A stretch of 64,000 nucleotides of DNA from Impatiens glandulifera (lineage: Eukaryota > Streptophyta > Magnoliopsida > Ericales > Balsaminaceae). The position numbers were made by a program, and so were the translations under genes. The notes below the pieces were generated by a model. That model was not told the DNA's origin, made no database searches, and was given only the letters and a program-made list of their open reading frames with translations. Each line of letters starts with the position of its first letter. The first letter of the stretch is position 1. This document shows, piece after piece, positions 10,573 to 22,044 of the stretch. The DNA lies in assembly GCF_907164915.1 (NCBI RefSeq), contig NC_061866.1, forward strand, positions 39,806,320 through 39,870,319, given 5' to 3'.

Positions 10573-11331
10573 ATGTCGTATTTCCGTCCAAAGTCGATTC
10601 AAGTGGATTTTCAATCCGTATCCTCTTTCCAATCTCCTGGAATGCATAGAATGTTTGAGTCTCTTAAAGCCTCCGGGCTTAGGAAGTTTCTTTCTCCTCA
10701 TGAACTCTATCACGAACAGCTAGTCAAAGAATTTTTCGAAAACGTCGGCTTCTATCAGGATAAAGTTATTGTTGGGGCCGTGATGGGCCAGATGATCTGC
10801 ATCACCGAAGAGTCATTCGGTACGTTTTTCCAACTTCCAAAAGTAGGTATCGATGAGTTCTCAACCACTCCTACTGATCTAATGTATACAATGATGAAAG
10901 TCTTTTTCGATTCCCCTCAAGTAGACATTCATGGAAAGAAAAACCTTCTGAAGGTTGAATATGCTCTTTTAAGCGACATCGTATCGAAATCCCTTCTTTT
11001 TAAGGAGTCTTCCTACAAGTATTGTACGAAGGTTTTTCAGATAATGGTGGCCATCACCAGGGGTATTCCTGTCAACTAGACAAGCTTCCTCTTCGGAAAT
11101 CTTGTCAGAATGATTGTTGCTCGGAAGAAGATTTTTGCATTTGATGGTCCTCTTAGCTCTCTTCTTTGTTTCCTTCTAAATGAACCCGGTAAGAGTTTTC
11201 CACTTCCTTCTAAAATTTTGAATTTCCAGAAGGTTGTCGATTATGTTCAAAGGGTGGAGACGCTCAAGTCCAAGAAAAGGAAAAGAGAAGACTCCAACTC
11301 CCCTCTAACCGCAGTCTTAGAGATCTCCTAG
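10573..11331 (+). pseudogene. Extra ORF after pol in Copia element 1 (one in-frame stop)
   Basis: The ATG at 10573 opens a frame of 168 codons. After one TAG at 11077-11079, the same frame continues to a stop at 11329-11331, giving about 252 codons overall. The protein has a central stretch with FFENVGFYQDKVIVGAVMG and ITEESFGTFFQLP, and ends in a lysine-rich nuclear-localisation-like tail (KSKKRKRE). The pattern of an early F-x-N and a later 'new motif-GTFFQLP' resembles the plant 'putative transposon protein' domain often found near retroelements; that assignment is from memory of the family's style and is tentative. No signal peptide or clear membrane segment was seen, so it does not look like a classical envelope protein. 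Third ORFs here occur in the SIRE/Maximus group. Confidence 0.6.
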
Positions 11332-11604
11332 GTTGAAGTCAATCCTTTCGAAAGTAAAGTCTAGGAAGAAGAAGAATAAAATTTAAATGTCTTTTTGAAA
11401 GTTCTTTTGAATATTTTTATGATGTTTTTGGGGTAAACTTATTTTGGGTACATTGAACAATATTTTGTGTGTTTCTTCTGAAAACACTCATATGTGATTG
11501 ACTTGGATATTTCTGAATGTCTTACTTACATGCAAACGATTTTGTCTATTTATATGATGAATGCATGTTTTGGTATATGTATGCACGTTTCCAATTTCTT
11601 CATC

Positions 11605-11618
11605 AAAAAGGGGGAAAT
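11605..11618 (+). promoter_or_regulatory. Polypurine tract, Copia element 1
   Basis: AAAAAGGGGGAAAT lies immediately before the TGTTGGG start of the 3' LTR, the expected plus-strand primer site for reverse transcription. Confidence 0.9.
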
Positions 11619-13650
11619 TGTTGGGTCAAATTATTTTGACTAAGTGTTGAAATAATTTAACCACTGAGATTTTGATGATGAAATAACTTATGAGTTTTGA
11701 TGCAGGTGTATTGAAACAATATTTCATAAGACTTGGCTCTAATGAGAGACATTAGACCGATTTTGGCATTCAATGCATAGAATTAGACGTACAGTCTAAC
11801 TCATCGGAGTTAGACGTGTAGTCTAATGAATGCATAGAATTAGACGTACAGTCTAACTCATCGGAGTTAGACGTGTAGTCTAACAGACGTGTAATTAGAC
11901 AGATGGTCTAATAGATACACGGAATTAGACGTAAGTCTAATGCATAGAATTAGACGTACAATCTAACTCATCGGAGTTAGACGTGTAGTCTAATGAATGT
12001 AAAGAATTAGACGTAAGTCTAATGAATACAGGGAATTAGACGTAAGTCTAATGTGTTCGAAATTAGACGTACCGTCTAACTCACCGGAGTTAGACGTATA
12101 GTCTAATATACTTGTAATTAGACAGATGGTCTAATAGATATTCGGAATTAGACGTATAGTCTAACTCACCGGAGTTAGACGTGTAGTCTAATATATTTAC
12201 AATTAGACGGATAGTCTAATTTGTTCGGAATTAGACGTGTAGTCTAATTAGTGAAAGTTAGACGTGCGTCTAACTTTTTCAGACAAGTCTGAGGTAGAAC
12301 CGGAATTAAACGTGTAGTCTAACTCAGTGGAGTTAGACATACCGTTTAATGGTTATTGGATAATTAGACGTGTAGTCTAATTAATGAAAGTTAGACGTGC
12401 GTCTAACTCCTTTAGACAAGTTTGAGGTAGAACCGGAATTAGACGTGTAGTCTAACTCAGTGGAGTTAGACGTGTAGTCTAACTCAGTGGAGTTAGACGT
12501 ACCGTCTAATGGTTATTGATAATTAGACGTGTAGTCTAATTAGTGAAAGTTAGACGTGCGTCTAACTCCTTCAGACAAGTCTGAGGTAGAACCGGAATTA
12601 GACGTGCAGTCTAACTCAGTGGAGTTAGACGTGCAGTCTAATAGTTATTGTAATTAGACGCGAGTATAATTCTATTAAACCAGGCGGTTTAATAGACGTT
12701 TTTATTAAAAGGAGATGTGTGATTTCATTAGACTGATTTTACAATCCGTCTAACTGAAATACGTCTAATACTCAGTTTAAGCAGTATGTTTGGAGCTAGC
12801 ATTTCTCCTACCCACGTGCTATAGTTGTACCCTACTCCTGCTCCACTTTCTAGTGAAGATTAGTACAACAACTATATGCAACCAACCAAGGAATGCCACA
12901 TAAGAGAATTTTCCTCACATTACTTGTTTTGCAGGTACATCCCTGGTAGAATATTCGGCGCACTACCAGTGATGTACAGCCACGATCTTTGTACTCAGAA
13001 CCTGCTGTGTACAATGGAGGCTTCCTAATGGAAGAGTGCCACGTATCATTCTAAAAGATTCGACCGTTAGCTCCTGCTCAGTATTTAACAAATCTCAAGG
13101 ACAACGGACAATCTGCCTTACGAATTAGCCTTAGATAACGAACAAGCAATCTGATTTTGCAGAGAGAGAAACTACTCAATCATTTTGCCTACTAAATTCA
13201 TACTGTGAAACTGCTTTCTGATTGTACTGTGTGTGAATCAAGAGAGAGTTAGAATCAAAACACCTTTAGCTGAGTGATATTTTTCATCTTGTAATTGAAC
13301 AGAAAGTGTTATGTTCAATAGTGAGCTAAGTGTGTGTAAACTGTATTTGATTCGAATCATATTATAGTGAATCCTTCCGTTTGTTGGAAGAAATGGTGAC
13401 GTAGAAGAGTTTCTCCGAACATCCCTAAACAAACTGTTGTGTTCTTTCATTTTTGTCATCTTTTCATATTTTATCTTGTGCTTCAAACCCAAGTAAACAA
13501 TTCCGCATTGAATCTGTTTTAAGTGTTTACAAGTGTTTGCGTAGAATAGAAAGCAAATTAAATCCCTAACAGGATTTCTTTCAAACCGTTTTTCATAAGC
13601 CTTCATCCTTAGCCAGACCCCCTTCTTTATTGATAAAGCCGATCCTATCA
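11619..13650 (+). repeat. 3' LTR of Copia element 1
   Basis: 2,032 bp, from TGTTGGGTCA to CTATCA, followed by the target duplication GTTTT. It carries the palindrome array at about 11780-12690 and is about 300 bp longer than the 5' LTR, because of extra array units and about 140 bp (11647-11780) absent from the 5' LTR. The two LTRs otherwise match well, with scattered substitutions. Confidence 0.93.
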
Positions 13651-13770
13651 GTTTTTTTTACGAGACGATTATGCCCTTCACATTACGCGACATGATAATT
13701 TTATCAAAATATTTTAAAATAGTTACCAACGCATTTAAAATGTATATTAGGGACATCTCATCATATTTGT
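13651..13770 (+). mobile_element. E-family TIR element, right half
   Basis: The right part of the element begun at 3359, separated from it by the Copia insertion. Its reverse complement matches the left terminal region (GATGAGATGTCCC then AAATGCGTTGGT), though the extreme GGGAAA has decayed. The next bases, GCATGTATGTAAA, also occur just left of the E-family element at 54649. Confidence 0.58.
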
Positions 13771-13943
13771 ATGCATGTATGTAAATCAGCTATCTTCTTT
13801 GACTCTAAATTTTTTGTTTTAAATTTAATATAATTAATTTATGTCAAATATTTTTGTTTTAAATTTAATATAATTTATTTATTTTTGGTTTAGTTTTTTG
13901 AAATTTAATGTTTTTAACAAATGTTAGGAGTTGAATATAGGCT

Positions 13944-13950
13944 TATAAAA
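13944..13950 (+). promoter_or_regulatory. TATA-like box of F-box gene 1
   Basis: TATAAAA sits 34 bp before the favoured ATG at 13984. The same place in F-box gene 2 carries TATAAAAG. Because the spacing leaves only a very short leader, its role as core promoter is inferred. The in-frame ATG at 13921 lies upstream of it and is not conserved as a start in gene 2. Confidence 0.4.
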
Positions 13951-13983
13951 AAAAGTTTCGAGCTTTTTGTTAAGGAGGCAAAA

Positions 13984-15125
13984 ATGGAAGAACAGGCTCT
14001 AAACCCTAAGAGGGCCAAGAAAACGGACGAAGCTTTGGGCGGCGCTTCTCCTTCAATCGACCAAGTACCAAACCACATTCTCGTCGATATCCTTTCTCGT
14101 CTTCCGATCAAATCCCTCATACAGTGCAGGAGCGTCTGTAAATCCTTTCTCTATTTGATCTCCGTAGACACCGATTTCCGTTCCTTACACCTCTCAAGAT
14201 CCCCTCCTGAGCTCCTATTCTACAATTCAGACTCGAAACAGATCATTCTCTTGGATTCCGACGCCGACCAAGCACACCAGCTCACTCTCCGCTTCGACGG
14301 ACTTTCCGATATGATGATCGTGAACTCGAGCCGCGGCCTTCTCTGCCTCCGCTCACTTGATACCTCTTTTCCCTTTTGCGTCATTAATCCCATCTCTCTG
14401 GAATTCACTCTTATCCCGAATCCCGTGGTGATCGACAGTGAAGACCCTGTTTCTTTGATGGTCGGATTTGGGTACAGTCCCATGTCCGATAAATACAAGA
14501 TTATAAAGGTATCAAAGTCTCTCGATTCAACTGGTAAAAACTGTTTTCATACCGACATTTATACAATCGGATCACCTTCTTCTTCTTGGAGGAGAATTGA
14601 AGATGCTCCAATACAAGAGATTACACAGTGTTTTTCAACGTTCCTTGGTGGACGTTTATATTGGATAATGAACGAGACTGCATCTATCTATTGTTATGGG
14701 TTCATGATTTATTTCGATTTTGATAGTGAAACATTTGGAACAGAAACTTTGCCCCCTCCTTTTGACATCTCCCGATACAGAGATAATGTGACAGTTGTTA
14801 ACTTTGGTGTGTTTCAAGGTATGTTGAGAATAAGTGTATTGACTGATTCGGGAAACAACCCGCACATTTGGGTTTTGAAGGAGTTTGGGGTTGACAAATC
14901 GTGGTGCTTAGATGAGCTTCCTTTTTCATTTCCTGGCAAGTATATAAACAATAATAAGTCTGAGTCATTGGTTTTTATGGCTGGTTATTATACGGTTACA
15001 TACAGCCTCATTGAGAAGAAGATTGTTTATGGTAAATTGAAACCATTCTCACATGTTCCTATCTTGCTGCCCCTTAAGGAATTACTAGTAGGAGTTGAGG
15101 TCCATCTCCTAAATTCAACTCAAAG
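13984..15125 (+). CDS. F-box protein gene 1, exon 1
   Basis: Encodes a plant F-box protein of the F-box-associated-domain type, presumably the substrate receptor of an SCF E3 ubiquitin ligase that binds SKP1 through its F-box. The ATG at 13984 (MEEQALNPK) matches the start of paralogue 2 and is chosen over the upstream in-frame ATG at 13921. The F-box spans residues ~23-65 (VPNHILVDILSRLPIKSLIQ, then CRSVCKSF). An F-box-associated domain follows, with SRGLLCLRS near residue 115, FPFCVINPIS, and the family signature GFGYSPMSDKYKIIKV near 160, then W-containing blade-like repeats to ~375. The frame is intact. Reading straight on gives NSTQR and a stop at 15127, but a GT donor at 15126 and the conserved second exon argue for splicing. 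Target unknown. Confidence 0.9.
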
Positions 15126-15968
15126 GTAATTTAATCTATTCTCTCATGCACATGTTTAATTATTGTATTTTTAATGAATCTCCTGTCATATTGAATCAAT
15201 CTGTAAAAAGAGGGTTTTAACTTTTTTAGGTGTCTGTTTTGGCAAGTTTACTAGTTCCAACTTTAAACTTTTTATTACTTTTAACCAGCATTTTCACAAG
15301 AAATTTCTTTGAATGATTGTAGCTCACAAGAAAAAAAATTCAATCTGAATAAGAGTTATAAATGTCACTATGTAATTGGATATTACTTGTAAAAGTTGGA
15401 GAATCCATGCAATTGGATTAACGAATTATTGTAATACCAATCAATTATTTATTAGAGTCTTCTTGTATAGAATGTCAAGATGTACTACCTTGGAATTTAA
15501 TTGGATCAACAAATTAATGTAATCTCAAGTCTTCAACTTTTTTCCTCTCTCAATCCCAATTAGCGTTTTAATAATAGATAACTTTTTGAGATAGAAGATT
15601 TCATTTGTTGAATCGGATTTATCAACTTGTAACCCAAACCTTCATTCTTAACCTTTAGTGCACACTCACTTTTAACTGAACACATCCTTGAAAACTTTTG
15701 TTCTTCATTTCAATATAAAGTTCCAAAACACTACTATTCTTCTTCTTGTCAAATGGTTTGAATCTTCCTTCCATTATCAAAACTAACAGAACAAAATATT
15801 TTTGAATAAATGATACATATATTACTTCAAATATAATCTTCTCCTAATATTGTCTTTTTCTTTCAATGCAGTGTTATGTTTTCATCTTTTAATTACATTT
15901 AGTCTTTATCTTACATTGTTGTTGATTGTTCTCAACATCAATAATGAGTGAAGTAATTTTTTTTGCAG
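15126..15968 (+). other. Predicted intron of F-box gene 1
   Basis: The donor CAAAG|GTAAT and acceptor TTTTTTTTGCAG|CG bound an 843-bp AT-rich intron. The equivalent intron with the same ends is present in F-box gene 2. An alternative acceptor TTTCAATGCAG near 15871 is also conserved and would add a short tail ending in TTTAATTACATTTAG, so alternative 3' ends are possible. Confidence 0.65.
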
Positions 15969-15993
15969 CGAAGATGTGGAAGATGAAGTGTGA
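15969..15993 (+). CDS. F-box protein gene 1, terminal exon
   Basis: Joined to exon 1 it completes a Ser codon and adds SEDVEDEV before the TGA at 15991-15993, an acidic tail of eight residues. Paralogue 2 gives SKNVEDEV and a stop at the corresponding place, and the tandem copy at 63360 gives the same tail. Frame and stop position are conserved in all three, despite a different stop codon (TGA, TAA, TGA), which supports the exon. The following ~100 bp, also conserved in the three copies, are probably 3' UTR. Confidence 0.62.
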
Positions 15994-17923
15994 TGACAAG
16001 TTAATTAGTTTCAACGGCTGGGTACACTGGAATATGGTACTACATTTTTCTATCATGTGCTTAACTTTATTTTCTTAGCTTTTTATTTTATTTTGTTGAA
16101 CATATGCTCAGTTACTCTTTGTTTGTTACAATTTTTGGGTTATAGATCTACTTATACTGTTTGGTGATGATGGATTGATAGGTTTGAAGAGTTATTTGTT
16201 TGGTTGATGATACTATTATTATTGTAGGATAAACTCTAATACTTTCAAATTATTATTTTATCAAATTTTGATTTGACTGATATAAGTAAGTCATTTGGAA
16301 TAAGTGTGTTTAATTTTATGTTACTATTTAGGGTTTTTTGGGTTTTAAAAAGATATTTTTTTTTATAAAATAGTGGGTTATTTAAGACTTTTTAGAATAA
16401 ATTATTAAATTATATTTTTTAGAATAAATTATTAAAATGTTTTTCAAAATTAAAATTAAATTTCATAAATAAAATAATATTAATTAATTAATTTATTTAT
16501 TTTAATTAATAAATAAATAATTTTATGATAAAATAAAAGATTTATTACAAATTCTTTTTTAAATTAAAAAAACCTAAAATATCTAATCTTTAAGTCTCCT
16601 TCTGCATGCATGTAAAGTAGTTTTCTACCCACTAGTTTGACTTTATATGATTGGATCATGTAGACATTCACACTATTCAATAAATTTATATTTTAGAAAA
16701 AATAATAATTTATTATTATTAAATATAAAAATATTTTTTAATTTAGTTGAAAATATTATTTTATAATTATCACTTTTAAAATTATAATAATTTTTAAAAA
16801 TTATGAATTAAAAGTTGAGTGTAGTTTTAATAATATTTAATATAAAATTTGTGATTGAATTTGATAAAATTTTATTTTTAAGATAAAGTGAATGTAATTT
16901 TTTATATTAAAATAAATATTTTTAATTAAATTTTCTTTATACAAAAAAAAATTGTTAGTATCAAATAAATAAATATTATTATAGAAACTAGTAACCTAGC
17001 TACTTACTAACAAATTATTATTTCAAGCTTAAAAAAATTAAATTAGAATGAATTACAGTTAATTTTAATATATCTTGCTATTTTAATATCCAAATTTTAA
17101 TGTTATTAATTATACTATTTAAAAAACTTTAAGATGCATAAATAAATATATACGAAGTTATAAAATAATAAAAAATAAAATTTTTATTAAATATTTTATA
17201 CATTTAAATAAATATAAAAAAATAATTTAAATTTATCATTTATCTTTCTAGATTATCATTATTTTAAATGCATTAACTAGTTTTAAAAATTACTTAAAAT
17301 AAATTTTTGTAATATATTAAATAAAATATTTCATAAATATAAAATTCTTAATATTTTAAAAATTTTAAACTTATGATAAATTAATCAAAATAAAAAATTT
17401 AATAATAAATTGATTAGAGATACATATCATTACAAAATAAATATTTTTTCTTTAAATATTTAATAATTATATGATTATATTGGTAGAAACAGAAATATAT
17501 TAACAAACATTAATAAATTGATTAAACATGCATATAATGATAAAATAAATATGTTACCTTCAAATATTTAATAAATATGTGGTGACAATATATAAACCAT
17601 GACGCATGGCACATATCAATCATATATTAATTCATTGATGAAAAATTAAATTTATTGGGTATATATATATATATTTCAACTAAATTAATATAAAATTAAT
17701 ATCATTATTGTTATAAAATTAAATTAAACAATTAATCGGTTAACTTTTGTTGGGAGGCAAAGTTATAATAGTTTATATGGTTAATATCTTTTATTTATTC
17801 AAATAATATTATTTTATTATTTGTATTCAATTTAAAACCTTAATTTGAAATTAAAGTAATAAGTGTGGGATTATATTATTTATAATAATATAAAAACATT
17901 CTTTTATTATTAATTTATTTAAG
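15994..17923. other. AT-rich 3' flank of F-box gene 1
   Basis: No gene seen. The first ~1.6 kb (to about 17600) align with 61344-62830 downstream of F-box gene 2, so this flank belongs to the duplicated locus. The rest is low-complexity A/T sequence. Confidence 0.6.
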
Positions 17924-18076
17924 AGGAGTGATAAAGAGAGGAAATTTGGTGAGGGAATGACGTGGCATAATATTATTAGCTGAAAAAATTAAATAATTTC
18001 TCACTTTTTTCTCTTTCCTCCCACTTTTACATTTTCCACTCATTCCCTCACCAAATTCCCTCACTCTATCACTCCT
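17924..18076. mobile_element. Short MITE with ~37-bp terminal inverted repeats
   Basis: Left end AGGAGTGATAAAGAGAGG and the reverse complement of the right end AGGAGTGATAGAGTGAGG continue as matching TIRs through AATTTGGTGAGGGAATGA. The unit is 153 bp long, non-coding and can fold as a hairpin. No convincing target duplication was found, so the superfamily is open. Confidence 0.75.
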
Positions 18077-18379
18077 AATTATTAATATTTTTATGATTAA
18101 ATTTTTTTTCTAAAATATCTAATAATTTTTATTTTAAATTTTATAAATAAAAAATATTATTAAATATCTGAATATTATATTTTCACCTCCTTAAAAAAAA
18201 GTTCGTTATTCAATCTTTACTTACCCTAATTTTTGTAATAAATTAGACTTTTTTTTTTTCTCTTTTACCTCCTCTTCAACTCCCATGTAACTTCCTTTTT
18301 AAAATGTTTACTAATTGATCATTGGATTATTATTTGATTTTGAAATTCTTATTTAATAGAGATTTCGGACGGGAGAAAT

Positions 18380-20459
18380 AATTGTTGCTCCAAATAAGCA
18401 AGTAACACCTTTTTTTTATAATATTAATATCATAAAAAATATACATTATTAATAATAAAAAGTTTAAGAACAGCTATAAAAAAAAAGAAGGTTTAGTCTA
18501 CATTGTAGTTGCATCAGTTTACCTTACAATTGTTAAAAGGCGAAAACAAATATAATGGTGTTAATTTTTTACCCAATAATTTGTACATGTGTTGTTCTTT
18601 ATTAATTATAAAAACTGACAACCCACTGTACAACACATTGTTTTAATTAAATTAATAACTACTTAATTATTTGATAGGCTCTCCTAAATTCAGTTCCATT
18701 CTGGAAATGATAACTCATGATTTATTTGCTCTTGTTAATTACCAATGTGGAAGAAATCCTCCAAATTCTACAACACTCCTTATATTTTATATCAATCAAT
18801 TGATTGTCCAAAAGAAGAGATAATTATATCTGGGATTACTTTTTGTATAATTAGTATAATTAGGTGTATGTTACTAGATGTAGTTGGTTCAAGTAAGTGA
18901 GGTGATGCACAACTAAGTGATATCTTGATTATCATAATCACATAATGTTTTTTTTAAGTCCATATAAATTAAAAATAAACAATTAAATCGTTTAAACCAA
19001 ACAACGAAACATGACATAAAAATAACAAAGAAAAAATAAGAAAAAACAATACTTAATAAGTTACCGAGTTTGTAAATCCTCGAAAAGAACAATTAATTCC
19101 ACGACAGATGTCACTGGCTTTCCTAAACGATTCTAAAAATACATTATAATAATAGTATTATGAATGATACGCATCAAACGAGTACGATCATTGAAAGTTC
19201 GACGAATTATCTCCGTTCAGATGGTCCACCAAAGAATAATTGGGATGGTAACTCAAATATGTAAATCTTCCATATCAATTCAAATTTTCCAGTAACTATC
19301 TAAAAAACTCGGACATCACCTAATAAATCTCAATAATACTCCACAAAAATCTCCAAATACTATGAGGAAATTTTTACGTTTATCCATTCGTGTTATTCAT
19401 AATTTTTTTGTTATTTTTTAAAACTCATCCCAAATATTTTTATACCCACCCCAACTCAAAATTCTAAAGATGTCCCAGATGTTAGGCGTTATGGTTGTTA
19501 AATATATGGAGAAATTGTATTGAATGATTATATTGAATTATATAGGTTATGTCTAATATATAGACATTACATTAGACTTATAGTGAAACTAATATAATAA
19601 TAATAATATCACAATTTATAAAATTATGAATCTTATAGATATTCAAACTCAAGATGGAAAGAACTTGAATAACTTGATGTTGAAGACGAGACTGTGAAAT
19701 ATTGATATTATATTTTTCAAACTTAATAAACTCGTGAGTATTAAAATTTATCAAATTACAAGATGACAGCGTGTTGACTGATAAACCAACGAATAAAGTA
19801 GAATCCAATTAGCGTTGAATGATGGGGTGAAACAATAACTAAAAGAACTCTTATGTTACTCATGAGTGTTGACATCCCTTCATCAATAAGATAACAATGT
19901 GTTGACTGATAAATTAGAGAAAAATGTAGATCCAATGGGAGGATCATGCTAGAGTGAAATAACAACTTAAACTACTCTAATGTTACTCGTGAATGTTGAA
20001 ATCCATCTAACGATAGAATGACAATGTGTTGACTAAATAACCATAAAAAAATATCATATGATTGGATTAAGACGAAAAAAATATGGACATTGACTGTTAG
20101 GGTAAATAACAACAGAAAAAACAACTTAGAGGATATGATAGCCGGAGAATAAAAAGCATCAACAAAAATATTTAAAGGAAAAAATATTATTAAAAAATAT
20201 AATATATTAATAAATTTATGAGAGCCCTCCATCAATAACTATGACTTGGTGTGCTCAATAATGAAAACAATGCTCTAATATCATGTTAGAATAAAGAGAT
20301 TGTATTAGATGATATTGTTTTTTAGAATATAGAGAAGAATTGTAGTGATTTTATATAGAATTATATAGGTTAGGTCTAATATATAAATATTATATTAGAA
20401 TTATAAGAAAACTAATAAAATAATTATATTATCACAATTTATAATATTATAATAATATC
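18380..20459. repeat. Dispersed segment, block A (partner of 30140-36869)
   Basis: Aligns piecewise with block B: TAATTGTTGCTCCAAATAAG against 30150; GGCTCTCCTAAATTCAGTTC at 18678 and about 30400; GATGTTAGGCGTTATGGTTG against 35838. It includes a TRIM-like element at the same relative place. In B the alignment is interrupted by Copia element 3. No gene was found; the 18960-19380 stretch is AT-rich unassigned sequence. Confidence 0.68.
19480..20459 (-). mobile_element. TRIM-like small Copia-type element, copy 1 (right LTR end at 27566-27596)
   Basis: Terminal direct repeats of roughly 160-200 bp start at about 19480 and 20284 (TGTTAG). On the minus strand a degenerate tRNA-iMet primer site precedes the LTR at 20270-20283 (CATGATATTAGAG). 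The interior has no coding capacity, but contains three tandem units of about 127 bp (19735-20130), each including GACAATGTGTTGACT or a variant. The right LTR is cut at 20459 by MULE copy 2 and resumes at 27566-27596 (ends TATAACA). A sister copy is at 35841. Confidence 0.66.
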
Positions 20460-20646
20460 AGAAAGAATGCCAATTTATCATCGAACTATAACGGAATATT
20501 TAAATATATCACTGAATTAATTTTTGTTCATTCATAGGAATGTAGTTGAGTTTAATGTTCATCTATGTCACTAGTTAACAAAACATCCAAGTTCGTTATT
20601 TTTTCCGTTAAATGATAACACATGAAATTGACATATATTTTTTAAA

Positions 20647-20649
<3 letters not shown>

Positions 20650-20682
<33 letters not shown>
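20650..20682. repeat. (AT)n microsatellite
   Basis: About 16 uninterrupted AT dinucleotides within the left arm of MULE copy 2. Confidence 0.9.
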
Positions 20683-20687
<5 letters not shown>

Positions 20688-21455
20688 TATATTTATTTTT
20701 ATTCATAATTCTAAATAATAAAACCTTTACATTTTCAGATACATTAACCAAACAACCTATATATTTTGAGAAGCATTAACAATAATGCATTTTTTTTAAA
20801 TTAATTTATTTTCAACATTTATTTTTATTAATATTCCTAAATAAACAAACAACTTTTACCTCCCTCATCTTTTTATTACCCTTATTCACTAAAAAGTCAC
20901 AAAATAAACTAAAAACATACATACATAACATTAATAAAAAAATCATATAATAACATCATAAATTATATAGCAGCAAAATACATCATTCTATAGATTCCAA
21001 ATTCAAAATAATGCACTCATTACATACATCTATCCATACATCTACTCAAATTCTAATACTTCATTCGTTACATACACCTATCCAAATTTAAAAATCTAGC
21101 TCCTTACAAAAACTTCATATACCAAAACCTACCAATTCACTTAGTAAGTTTGTCTTTTCTAAATAATTTTCTTTTTTTTCATAGACTGCATCTTGTAGTT
21201 GTCTAGTTGAAATAGTTGGTGTACCTCTTCATATCAAGTCTGAAGGCCTTATATCGTGTTGTAATTGAGTGGCACCAATAATAACTGATCCACTTCTTAA
21301 TCATCTACTTCCACCAATTTTTGCATCTCTATCTCTACCAATTCTTGTATCTCCACCTAAATGTGTAACTGTTCCAGTACCTATACCAATTAATGTAATG
21401 ATTGATAAAAAAAATTATGATTTTAAAATATATAAACCTAAAATAATATCATAAG

Positions 21456-21992
21456 TTATAATTTTCTTAATATTACACAAAATATTCTGAAGTAGTCTAG
21501 AGAATTCTCCTTTTGAGGATTGCCTTTGTGAGAATGGTTATTGTGAGGATTTATCTTATGAGAATGGTCTTTGTGAGGACTGACCTTGTGAGAATGGTTG
21601 TTGTGAGGATTAGCCTTGTGAGAGTGTTCTTTGTGAGGACTAACCTTGTGAGAATGGTCTTTGTGAGGTCTGGCCTTATGAGAATGGTCTTTGTGAGGAC
21701 TGGCCTTGTGACCATGGTGGTTATGGAACTTGTCCTTATGACTATGGTGGTTGTGGGACTTGTCCTTACGAAGATTGTCCTAGATAATTATCCTTGTGAG
21801 GATTTCCTTTGTGAGATTGGCCTTGTGAGAATGGTTGTTGTGAGGATTAGCCTTGTGAGAATGGTTATAATGATTGGCCTTAGGAGAATTGTATTTGTGA
21901 GGACTAGCCTTGTGACCATGGTGGTTGTGGAACCTGTCCTTATTACAATGGTGGTTGTGGGACTTGTCCTTGCAAATATTGTCCTTGTGTGT
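21456..21992 (-). pseudogene. Histidine-rich tandem-repeat region of MULE copy 2 (broken)
   Basis: Same minus-strand region as 464-1000, with units such as HKASPHKDHSHKA and HNHHGHKD. The frame breaks at the same place (stop near 21780) and ends at the equivalent stop. The few substitutions against copy 1 mostly keep His/Lys/Asn/Ser composition, but the array is too decayed to judge selection. Confidence 0.5.
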
Positions 21993-22044
21993 GTATGTAC
22001 ATGCACAATCAAATTCTATAATTTAGGCATTAAATATTTTAAAA

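Larger units (their letters stand above)
3676..13650 (+). mobile_element. Copia LTR retrotransposon 1, nearly full length, with extra 3' ORF
   Basis: A 9,975-bp Ty1/Copia element bounded by LTRs that start TGTTGGGTCA and end CTATCA, flanked by the 5-bp target duplication GTTTT (3671-3675 and 13651-13655). It has a tRNA-iMet primer binding site, the Copia gene order gag-protease-integrase-RT-RNase H, a long spacer, an extra ORF, a polypurine tract and the 3' LTR. Such an ORF between pol and the 3' LTR recalls the SIRE/Maximus lineage. Stops and frameshifts in every domain, and a central gag deletion, make it inactive. The LTRs differ in length (1,730 and 2,032 bp), mainly within the palindrome array and a segment just inside the 5' end. 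Confidence 0.93.

Noticed and set aside
13921..13983. Upstream in-frame ATG extending F-box protein 1 by 21 residues
   Set aside because: It lies before the TATA-like box, and paralogue 2 starts at the downstream MEEQ; the extra residues are not conserved.
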